Part shown: positions 27,783-34,849 of the stretch, in pieces
Position numbering within the stretch: position 1 is the first letter of the stretch
Layout of the letters: each line of letters opens with the position of its first letter
From: Halanaeroarchaeum sulfurireducens
GTDB taxonomy: Archaea > Halobacteriota > Halobacteria > Halobacteriales > Halobacteriaceae
Direction of reading: 5' to 3'
Length of the DNA: 64,000 bases
NCBI RefSeq assembly: GCF_001011115.1
Contig: NZ_CP008874.1
Coordinates: forward strand, 1,316,440-1,380,439
Translations under genes and position numbers: made by a program
Notes under the pieces: model-generated
Databases searched by the model: none
What the model was told of the DNA's origin: nothing
The model's input: the letters and a program-made list of their open reading frames with translations, nothing else

Positions 27783-28709
27783 ATGCACCCCAGAACCGCG
27801 ACGTACTCCATCGTCGCCCGCGATCCGGCGATCGACGCGGTCGGCGTCGCCGTCGCCTCGAAGTTCGTCTCCATCGGGTCGGTCGTTCCCTTCGCCGCGG
27901 CCGACGCCGGCGCGATCGCGACCCAGAGTTACGCCAACGTCGCCTACGGACCGAAAGCAATGCACCTGCTCAGGGACGGATACGACGCGAGCACCGTCGT
28001 CGAGCGGCTGACCCAGGCAGACGAGGACGCCCCCGATCGCCAACTCGGCGTGGTGGGCCGGGAGGGCTCGGTGGCGGCGTTCACCGGCGCGGATTGTCTC
28101 GACCACGCGAGCCACCGCCAGGGGGAGAATTACACGGTCCAGGGCAACCTCATGGAGAGCCGCGAGGCCATCGACGCAATGGCGACCGCGTTCGAGACGA
28201 CCGCGAAGGGGTTCCCCGAGCGCCTCCTCGCGGCCCTCCAGGCCGGGAAAGCCGCGGGTGGCGACCGACGGGGCGAACGCAGCGCCGCCCTGTACGTCGC
28301 CAAGCCGGGCGGCGGCTACGACGGAAAGAACGACCGGTGGATCGACGTCCGGGTCGACGACCACGACCAGCCCCTCGACGAACTCGAGCGCGTCTTTCGC
28401 ATTTACGACGTCACTCGCGTCGAACGCGAATCGCCCGCGTCGCTTGCCGAACTCGAGGGCGAGACCGCCCGGGCCGTCCTGGAGACACTCGACGAGATGG
28501 GATTGTACGATGGGGAGCCAACGGACACGATCGGCGAGGCCGAACGGCAGGCGATCGTTGACTTCCGCGGCGTGACGAACTTCGAGAACCAGCCCATCGA
28601 GGTCATCGAGGACGCACTGGCACGCGGCTGGGACGACGCCGACGGAAGCGGCAAAGAGAAGATGGTGAACGCCATCTGGCACGGCCTCTCCCGCCTCGAC
28701 CGCCGCTGA
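27783..28709 (+). CDS. DUF1028 family protein (Ntn-hydrolase fold)
   Basis: A 308-residue protein. The N-terminus TYSIVARDPAIDAVGVAVASKF is the hallmark of DUF1028, a family with an Ntn-hydrolase-like fold of uncertain activity. The core runs to about residue 215 with QSYANVAYGPKAMHLL, SVAAFTG and VQGNLM. A C-terminal helical extension (from about 225) has a peptidoglycan-binding-like look in some members (VDFRGVTNFEN). The ATG at 27783 is the natural start; nothing sensible lies upstream in frame. Confidence 0.9.
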   Translation: MHPRTATYSIVARDPAIDAVGVAVASKFVSIGSVVPFAAADAGAIATQSYANVAYGPKAMHLLRDGYDASTVVERLTQADEDAPDRQLGVVGREGSVAAFTGADCLDHASHRQGENYTVQGNLMESREAIDAMATAFETTAKGFPERLLAALQAGKAAGGDRRGERSAALYVAKPGGGYDGKNDRWIDVRVDDHDQPLDELERVFRIYDVTRVERESPASLAELEGETARAVLETLDEMGLYDGEPTDTIGEAERQAIVDFRGVTNFENQPIEVIEDALARGWDDADGSGKEKMVNAIWHGLSRLDRR

Positions 28710-28750
28710 ACGATCCGACGGCTGTGGGACGGCCGCGGTGTTCGGCGGTA

Positions 28751-29005
28751 CATTTATGATCGAACGGTCTCAAGCCTCGGCCGACGCTTCGCTTTGGAGG
28801 GCCGAAGCGTCAGCGGGGACTAATTCAGGGCGGCAGCGAGGTCGGGTTTTCGACCTCGCTTCCACTTCCGCTGGATAGGGGTGATCGAAACCGATAGGTC
28901 TCGTAGCCCAACTGCTTACGAAGGGGTCGCCCGGTTCGCGTTCCCGAACTATTTCGGTCCCGAAAGCGACACGTCAGTCGGTTCGCAGTCGTCTGCCGTT
29001 TTTCC
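28751..29005 (+). ncRNA. Candidate structured RNA in the 456-bp gap between DUF1028 and PadR genes
   Basis: A TATA-like CATTTATGAT (28751-28760) is followed by two strong hairpins. GACGCTTCG/CGAAGCGTC lies at 28783-28811, and a perfect 10-bp stem AGCGAGGTCG/CGACCTCGCT around GGTTTT at 28835-28860. The stretch ends near a T-run, GCCGTTTTTCCG (about 28995-29005). No open frame of note lies here. It resembles no RNA class I know (not RNase P, SRP or tRNA). The hairpins might instead be terminators of the DUF1028 gene. Confidence 0.3.
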
Positions 29006-29119
29006 GACCGGGAGCATGTCAGGACGCTGGTGTCGTCGGGCACAGCACCCGAGAGGCGGGGGAGTCGTTTCATCGGCTTGTTAGGGCCTGATTCTAAACG
29101 GGGACGATATTGACAACAG

Positions 29120-29129
29120 TATATTTATA
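29120..29129 (+). promoter_or_regulatory. Strong TATA box upstream of the PadR gene
   Basis: TATATTTATA lies 37 to 46 nt before the ATG at 29166, so this transcript would have a short leader of about 10 to 15 nt. It is one of the best TATA matches in the window. Confidence 0.65.
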
Positions 29130-29165
29130 GGAACGTAGTAGCAAGATGTCTCTTGAGGAAGACAT

Positions 29166-29447
29166 ATGTACGACCTGACAGGGTTCCAGCGCGATCTCCT
29201 CTACGTGGTCGCCGGACTGGACGAGCCACACGGTCTCGCCATCAAGGAGGAACTCGAGGACTACTACGAATCGGAGATTCACCACGGTCGGCTCTACCCG
29301 AACCTCGACACGCTGGTCGACAAGGGCCTCATCGACAAGGGCCAGCGAGACCAGCGAACGAACTACTACACCGTCACGCGCCGGGGCCGGCGAGAAATCG
29401 AAGCGCGTCGCGAATGGGAGTCGAAGTACGTGGATCTGGCGGAGTGA
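29166..29447 (+). CDS. PadR-like winged-helix transcriptional regulator
   Basis: A 93-residue DNA-binding protein. The PadR signature is complete: GFQRDLLYVVAGLDEPHGLAIKEEL, in which the HGLAIKE helix is typical. The recognition helix segment HHGRLYPNLDTLVDKGLI and the wing GQRDQRTNYYTVTRRGRREI follow. It is a short form without the usual C-terminal dimerisation extension. It follows a strong TATA box, so autoregulation there is plausible. No target gene is adjacent. Confidence 0.9.
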   Translation: MYDLTGFQRDLLYVVAGLDEPHGLAIKEELEDYYESEIHHGRLYPNLDTLVDKGLIDKGQRDQRTNYYTVTRRGRREIEARREWESKYVDLAE

Positions 29448-29643
29448 CACGATCCACGGGGGTCGAAAACACCCGCCCCCCAGAGCGGTAGCGAGTCGCT
29501 GGCTCGAAGCCCTCCGACCCGGATTCGACGCCCTCCATTTTTGTTGTGCACCCGTTCGGGCTCGATCGGAATCGCGACGTTGGTGGTCGGTCCGTATTTG
29601 ATCTGTACCCGGTCAACCAACGCCCTCGGTTTGCTCAGAACCG

Positions 29644-30774
29644 TTACTCCATATCCGCCGCGTCGGAGCCGTCCCCTTCAGTGCTGCGGACCGCGTCGTC
29701 CGCGGGACGGCTCTCCCGCCCTGCAACCAGCTCGGGAAGGACGATCCGGGTGAAGTGAACGATCAGCACGAGGATCATCGGTCCGAGGAACAGCCCGTAC
29801 CAACCGAACATGAGCGGCCCAAAAATGTATGCCAGCATGACAAGTCCCAGGTGGAGGCCTCGTCCCGACACGTAGGGTCTGAGCACCAGGTCCGGAATGA
29901 CGTCCACGATGACGAAGGACACGAGGACGAAGACGACGGGGAACCACAGCAGTTCCGGGGCGCCAAGCGATCCGTACGTCAGATAGCCGGCGACGGGTAC
30001 GTAGACGAGTTTGATGCCAATGATGGGGATGAGACTCGCGATACCGGTCAGAAGCCCGAGGAGCGTCGGATAGGGGATTTCGAGGGCTGAGGGCGAGATG
30101 AGATTTATCCCGCCGTAGGCGATGGCCCCGATGATGCCCGTAAGGAACGCGTTGAGGATGTTTCCGAAGAAGATGATGCTGTAATCGCGATCCACCAGTC
30201 GGACGTAGGTCTCGACCAGTCCGCGATTGTCGGAGAACTGGTGGACGAACCAGTTCGCGAACCGATGTCCGTCGCGAAGGAGGTAGAACGCCAGGAGGAT
30301 GACGACGAACAGGTGCAGTGCGGCAATACCGAAGAATTCGAGATAGGCACTGGCCTCGGTGATGTTCCCCACGACCCCTTCGACGGTGGTCTGTGCGGTG
30401 AGGATGGAAAGCGGGTCCGCGACCAGCGCCGAGACGTCCACGTACGGCGCGAGCAACGTCTCGATCCGGCCCACGTCGAGGTTCTGCATCTCGACCAGCC
30501 GATCGAACTCCTGTAAACCGATGGCGATCGTATACGCCAGAAGCAGGATGGCGGGAAGCGTGATGAGCACGAGCGAGATGCCCGCCGCCAGCGACGGGGG
30601 TCTGACCACCCGTTTCAGCCGGCGATAGATGGGACGCGTGGCGTAGTAGACGAACAGGCCGAAGACGAACGTCCCGACGAACGAGACGAAGACGTAGCCG
30701 ACGGTGGCGGCGAGGACGACCGCGACGGCCCACCAGCCGATCCTGGCCCGGTTCACCCTCCACGGCGACGACAT
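29644..30774 (-). CDS. AI-2E family (PerM/UPF0118) transporter-like membrane protein
   Basis: A 376-residue polytopic protein with about eight membrane helices. An early pair (AVAVVLAATVGYVFVSFVGTFVFG) is followed by a long soluble segment containing LNVDVG-like LDVGRIETLL. The later helices include the family motif PLLGLLTGIASLIPIIG. A Glu/Ser-rich tail follows. Characterised members export autoinducer-2 or act as Na+/H+ antiporters. In a haloarchaeon a cation role is at least as likely. Confidence 0.88.
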   Translation of the reverse strand: MSSPWRVNRARIGWWAVAVVLAATVGYVFVSFVGTFVFGLFVYYATRPIYRRLKRVVRPPSLAAGISLVLITLPAILLLAYTIAIGLQEFDRLVEMQNLDVGRIETLLAPYVDVSALVADPLSILTAQTTVEGVVGNITEASAYLEFFGIAALHLFVVILLAFYLLRDGHRFANWFVHQFSDNRGLVETYVRLVDRDYSIIFFGNILNAFLTGIIGAIAYGGINLISPSALEIPYPTLLGLLTGIASLIPIIGIKLVYVPVAGYLTYGSLGAPELLWFPVVFVLVSFVIVDVIPDLVLRPYVSGRGLHLGLVMLAYIFGPLMFGWYGLFLGPMILVLIVHFTRIVLPELVAGRESRPADDAVRSTEGDGSDAADME

Positions 30775-30950
30775 GACCTAGCCGACGTGACCGAGACTAT
30801 AAACGTTGGGCCCGGCCAGGGGGGCGGTCGATCATCGAACCCAACCGCTCGATCAGTTCGAACGATGGGTCACCGAATCCAACCACCCGAACGGTCCGAG
30901 CGGATAGCGTATTGCGTAATCTTATCTATTTTGTCAAACAAGGATCTGAC

Positions 30951-32300
30951 ATGGACCGCAACACCGCCGAACCAACCGTCTCGACGCTACCGGGCGAAAA
31001 GGCGCAACGATGGGTCGACTATCATCACGAGAACGCGGCGCCGAGCACCTACGTCTACGAGTTCGTCTGGGACATCACAGGGGACGCGGAGGGACCCTTC
31101 GTCACGGACGTCGACGGGAACGTCCTGATGGATTTCACGAGTCACGTCGCGGCCTCGCCACTCGGGTACAACAACCCGAAGATCATGGACAAACTCCGGG
31201 AGTTCGACCTCGTCGACCCGGCCAAGATCGCCGGCCAGGATTTCTACGTCGCGACCGATTCGACGAACCCCGAGGACGCCGGTTTCCCCGGACCGGCACA
31301 CCTCATGGATCGGCTCACTGCTGTCTCGGACCACTACGGCCTGGACACCGTCTTTCTCTCGAACTCCGGGGCCGAGGCCGTCGAGAACGCCATCAAGATC
31401 AATTACGATTATCGCGATGGCGCGAAGTGGGGGATTACCTTCGACGGGGCGTTCCACGGGCGCACCCTCGGTGCCCTCTCGCTCAACCGCTCGAAAGCAA
31501 CGCATCGGCGCAAATTCCCCGAGGTGTCCGGTATCCACGACATGCCCTTCTGTGGAAACGAATCGTGCACATCCGAAACCTGCGACTGCGGGTACTTCCC
31601 CGACGACTCGGGGGTTTCAGAACTCCGACGGCGACTCGACCCGAAGACTGGGGACATTCACCCGGACGACGTCGCGTACATCATCATCGAGCCCATTCAG
31701 GGCGAAGGCGGGTACAGGATCCCCAGCGACGCGTTCATGGCGGATCTCGCCGACGTTACCGACCGCTTCGACATCCCGCTCGTCGCCGACGAGATCCAGT
31801 CGGGGATCGGCCGAACCGGCAAATTCTGGGCCGCCGATCACTACCCCATCGAACCCGACGTCATCGCGAGCGCGAAGGGGCTCCGCGTGGGCGCGACCAT
31901 CGGCCGATCGGAGATCTTCCCCGAGGAGAAGGCCCGGCTCTCCTCGACCTGGGGGGCCGGTGACATCCTCGCGGCCGCCCAGGGCGTGTTCACCCTCGAG
32001 GCGATCGAGGAGTTCGACCTCATGGCCAACGCCCGCGAACGGGGAGACCAGTTTCTCGAGCGGCTCGAAGACGCCGCCACGGAGGCAGTCGTCGACGCTC
32101 GCGGGAAGGGGCTCATGCTCGCCCTCGAGTTCGACACGAAAGAGCGCCAGAAAACGATGCACCAGGCGCTATTCCAGCGAGGGCTGCTCACCCTTACCTG
32201 TGGCGTGAAAACGATCCGGTTCATCCCGCCACTCGACGTGACCGAGCGCGAGATCGACATCGCCGCTGGCATCGTCGAGGACGCACTCGACGAGATCTGA
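30951..32300 (+). CDS. Class III aminotransferase (GABA/acetylornithine-like) with Cys-rich insertion
   Basis: A 449-residue PLP aminotransferase. It shows SNSGAEAVENAIK, AFHGRT, the DEIQSGIGRTG aspartate segment and the PLP lysine K309 (SAKGLRVG). Substrate could be 4-aminobutyrate, ornithine or another omega-amino acid. Residues 201-214 carry four Cys (201, 206, 211, 213) in an insertion after the substrate-binding region, which suggests a metal or disulfide site not present in textbook GabT. The ATG at 30951 follows an A/T-rich stretch. The gene is monocistronic. Confidence 0.9.
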   Translation: MDRNTAEPTVSTLPGEKAQRWVDYHHENAAPSTYVYEFVWDITGDAEGPFVTDVDGNVLMDFTSHVAASPLGYNNPKIMDKLREFDLVDPAKIAGQDFYVATDSTNPEDAGFPGPAHLMDRLTAVSDHYGLDTVFLSNSGAEAVENAIKINYDYRDGAKWGITFDGAFHGRTLGALSLNRSKATHRRKFPEVSGIHDMPFCGNESCTSETCDCGYFPDDSGVSELRRRLDPKTGDIHPDDVAYIIIEPIQGEGGYRIPSDAFMADLADVTDRFDIPLVADEIQSGIGRTGKFWAADHYPIEPDVIASAKGLRVGATIGRSEIFPEEKARLSSTWGAGDILAAAQGVFTLEAIEEFDLMANARERGDQFLERLEDAATEAVVDARGKGLMLALEFDTKERQKTMHQALFQRGLLTLTCGVKTIRFIPPLDVTEREIDIAAGIVEDALDEI

Positions 32301-32316
32301 TCCGGCCCCGACGCCC

Positions 32317-32643
32317 TCAGAACTGGTACCGCCGCTGATCCTCGTCGTCTTTTTGGGGGAAGGCGGCCCCGCCGGTCATCTCCTCGTAGGTCATACCTGA
32401 CAGATATTCGTCGTAGGTGACGTCGTACCGGCTGCGGAGGTGAAAATCGAGTTTGCCGGAGTCGACGGTGGTCTGGAACAGCATGTGGACGGCCCGCTGG
32501 ACCAGCTGTGAGGGGTCGTCGGTGTCCAGGGCGGCCGCGAGGAGCGCGAGTTCCGTTCGGCTCTCTTCGTCCAGGGAGACGGACACGTCCCGGAGAGCCG
32601 AATACTCCGCGTCGACGTCGTCGGTCAGTTCGTCGAGACTCAT
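32317..32643 (-). CDS. Small haloarchaeal protein with ribbon-helix-helix-like core
   Basis: A 108-residue protein. After an acidic start the sequence VSVSLDEESRTELALLAAAL resembles a ribbon-helix-helix (CopG-like) N-strand and helix. DPSQLVQRAVHMLF follows as the second helix. The C-terminus (YLSGMTYEEMTGG) is acidic. DNA binding is possible but not shown. It is convergent with the aminotransferase (16-nt gap) and divergent from mutY. Confidence 0.65.
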   Translation of the reverse strand: MSLDELTDDVDAEYSALRDVSVSLDEESRTELALLAAALDTDDPSQLVQRAVHMLFQTTVDSGKLDFHLRSRYDVTYDEYLSGMTYEEMTGGAAFPQKDDEDQRRYQF

Positions 32644-32725
32644 ACGGATCGTTCGGGCGGGTCGACAAAAACCCGTTTCGCCTCGAGCGCCACGCGTAAA
32701 CCCGATCGAACCGTGGTGTGAGTCG

Positions 32726-33640
32726 ATGTCGGAGTGGTCGCTGCCCGCGGATCGGGAGGCGGTCCGTACGGCTCTGGTGACGTGGTACGAAACCGATCAC
32801 CGACAGTTCCCCTGGCGGGAGACCACGGACCCCTACGCGATCCTCGTTTCGGAGGTCATGAGCCAGCAGACCCAACTCGACCGCGTCGTCCCCGCCTGGG
32901 AGGCGTTTCTCGACCGGTGGCCGACCGTCTCGGCCCTCGCGGACGCCGATCGGTCGGACGTCGTCGGCTTCTGGTCGAGTCACAGCCTGGGGTACAACAA
33001 TCGCGCGACGTATCTGCACGAGGCGGCGACCCGGGTCGTCGCTGACTTCGACGCCGAAATTCCCGACTCGCCGGACGAGTTAACGAAGTTACAGGGCGTT
33101 GGCCCCTACACGGCGAACGCCGTGGCGAGTTTCGCGTTCGATACCGGCGACGCGGTCGTCGACACCAATGTGAAACGAGTCCTCCACCGGGCGTTTGCCG
33201 TCCCCGATGACGACGACGCGTTCGACGCGGCGGCCCGTGAACTCATGCCCGCGGATGAATCGCGGGTCTGGAACAACGCCATCATGGAACTCGGCGGCGT
33301 GGCCTGCGGGAAGACGCCGGCCTGCGACGGGGCAGACTGCCCGTGGCGTCGGTGGTGTCACGCCTACGAGACTGGCGATTTCACCGCGCCGGACGTTCCG
33401 ACCCAGCCCGACTTCGAGGGAAGCCGTCGCCAATTCCGTGGTCGGGTCGTCAGAGTGCTCGACGAACAGGGGGCGACAGCCGTAAACGATCTGGGACACC
33501 GGATCCGGGTCGATTACGCACCCGACAGCGAGCGAGGCCGGGAGTGGCTCGAAGGGCTGTTGTCTGATCTCGTCGACGACGGCCTCGTCGCCCTCCAGGA
33601 GGAAGACGACCGTATCGTCGCGACCCTCGCGGCTGACTGA
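32726..33640 (+). CDS. mutY: A/G-specific adenine glycosylase (MutY-like)
   Basis: A 304-residue HhH-GPD glycosylase that removes adenine opposite 8-oxoguanine. It has the catalytic Glu in SEVMSQQTQ, the helix-hairpin-helix LQGVGPYTANAVASFAF, and the catalytic Asp in VVDTNVKRVLHR. Four Cys for the 4Fe-4S cluster follow, CGKTPACDGADCPWRRWC, spaced 5-4-5 instead of the E. coli 6-2-5. The C-terminal NUDIX-like domain of bacterial MutY is replaced by a shorter winged-helix-like segment (RRQFRGRVVRVL onward). The ATG at 32726 is used. Confidence 0.9.
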   Translation: MSEWSLPADREAVRTALVTWYETDHRQFPWRETTDPYAILVSEVMSQQTQLDRVVPAWEAFLDRWPTVSALADADRSDVVGFWSSHSLGYNNRATYLHEAATRVVADFDAEIPDSPDELTKLQGVGPYTANAVASFAFDTGDAVVDTNVKRVLHRAFAVPDDDDAFDAAARELMPADESRVWNNAIMELGGVACGKTPACDGADCPWRRWCHAYETGDFTAPDVPTQPDFEGSRRQFRGRVVRVLDEQGATAVNDLGHRIRVDYAPDSERGREWLEGLLSDLVDDGLVALQEEDDRIVATLAAD

Positions 33641-33714
33641 ATCGAAAATACCGACTCCGAGGTCGTCCCGATTCGTCGGATAATCATTTATCCTCCCCGG
33701 TCGAACCGAATTCC

Positions 33715-34206
33715 ATGACTCTCGAAGGACTCGACGATCTGGATCGAACGATTCTCTACATGCTGCAAGGCGACGCCCGAAGAACCTCCTCGGGGGATAT
33801 CGCGGACGTCGCGGGCGTCTCGGCGAGCACCGTCCGGAACCGCATCGAGCGACTGGAACGCGAAAACATCATCCAGGAGTACGATGCGACCGTGGGATAC
33901 GAGGAGGCTGGATATCAGCTCCATACGTTGATCGTGTGTACCGCACCAGTCCCGAGCCGGGAAGAACTCGCAGCGAAAGCGCTCGACATCCCCGGCGTCG
34001 TTCGGGTGACTGAAATCATGACGGGCGACGAGAACGTTCACGTGATCGCCGTCGGGTCCGATAGCGACGATCTCAGCCGCATTGGCCGCGATCTGAACGA
34101 CCTCGGCATGGAGGTGGCAGACGAGGATCTGATTAGAAACGAGTACACGGGACAGTTTTCCGGATTCGATCCCGACGCGGACGCGCTGGAAACTGACGAC
34201 CAGTGA
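33715..34206 (+). CDS. Lrp/AsnC family regulator
   Basis: A 163-residue regulator. The winged helix-turn-helix is LDDLDRTILYMLQGDARRTSSGDIADVAGVS (quoted in parts), with recognition helix ASTVRNRIERLE. The rest (YQLHTLIVCTAPVPSREELA, then VVRVTEIMTGDENVHVIAVG) is an AsnC/RAM ligand-binding domain, and an acidic tail follows. In some haloarchaea this type lies next to TrkA-N/cation or amino acid transport genes, as here, so control of the downstream transporter pair is a reasonable guess. Confidence 0.9.
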   Translation: MTLEGLDDLDRTILYMLQGDARRTSSGDIADVAGVSASTVRNRIERLERENIIQEYDATVGYEEAGYQLHTLIVCTAPVPSREELAAKALDIPGVVRVTEIMTGDENVHVIAVGSDSDDLSRIGRDLNDLGMEVADEDLIRNEYTGQFSGFDPDADALETDDQ

Positions 34207-34347
34207 GCCGTTTCACCGACCAATGATGGTAGATCCGGAATTATTCGCTCATATATTCACAGTTCAGTAAATTATCCAAATGTTTTTACCGTCTCGTCCG
34301 AGAGTGTGAAGCGAGGAATACGCCCCATCGGTCCAGACACCCACCAC

Positions 34348-34782
34348 ATGACACGAGAGACAGTCCACCAGGAAAGCGACATCGATCGACACCGTGGCGC
34401 GGAGACCTTCGTCGTCGGTGGCGGTCACCTGGGATACGACATCGCACGGCGCCTCGTCGCCAGAAAGACGACAGTCACACTGATCGATTCGATGTCTCTT
34501 TCCAGGACTCCACGCGCACTCGACGTTCACCACGTGGATGCCCTGGACAGTCGAGCACTCTCTCCGATCGGTCGAGCGGACGAACCGATCGTCTTGCTCG
34601 TCGACGACTCGGACGGCACGAACATGCTGTTGGCACAACACGCCAGGACCAGGTTCGACACGGATCGGATACTCGTCCGGGTCAACGACCCGCGACGCCT
34701 GGACGCGTTCGAGGACCTCGGGGTCGACATCGTGGACGGTCCGGCCACGCTGGGGCGAACCATCGTCGACGAACGATTATGA
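34348..34782 (+). CDS. TrkA-N/RCK-type nucleotide-binding regulatory protein
   Basis: A 144-residue single Rossmann domain: FVVGGGHLGYDIARRL, then TLIDS at the end of strand 2, typical of TrkA-N proteins that gate cation channels or transporters. There is no TrkA-C domain. A GTG start at 34306 would add 14 residues; the ATG at 34348 is preferred. The stop overlaps an ATG of a 24-codon reading frame, which in turn runs into the transporter start, so the two genes are tightly linked. Confidence 0.85.
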   Translation: MTRETVHQESDIDRHRGAETFVVGGGHLGYDIARRLVARKTTVTLIDSMSLSRTPRALDVHHVDALDSRALSPIGRADEPIVLLVDDSDGTNMLLAQHARTRFDTDRILVRVNDPRRLDAFEDLGVDIVDGPATLGRTIVDERL

Positions 34783-34849
34783 ACGGACACACGACACGAA
34801 CGGTCCGACAGACGCATCACACGCGACCGACCCCGGAGGCCGGTACCCC

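Noticed and set aside
29448-29643. tRNA-like T-arm sequences on the minus strand (GGCTTCGAGCC, GGCGTCGAATCC)
   Set aside because: No acceptor, D arm or anticodon arm can be assembled around them. They may be remnants, but I cannot support a tRNA.
30775-30950. Possible shared operator between the AI-2E gene and the aminotransferase
   Set aside because: No palindrome or repeat strong enough to name was seen in the divergent gap.
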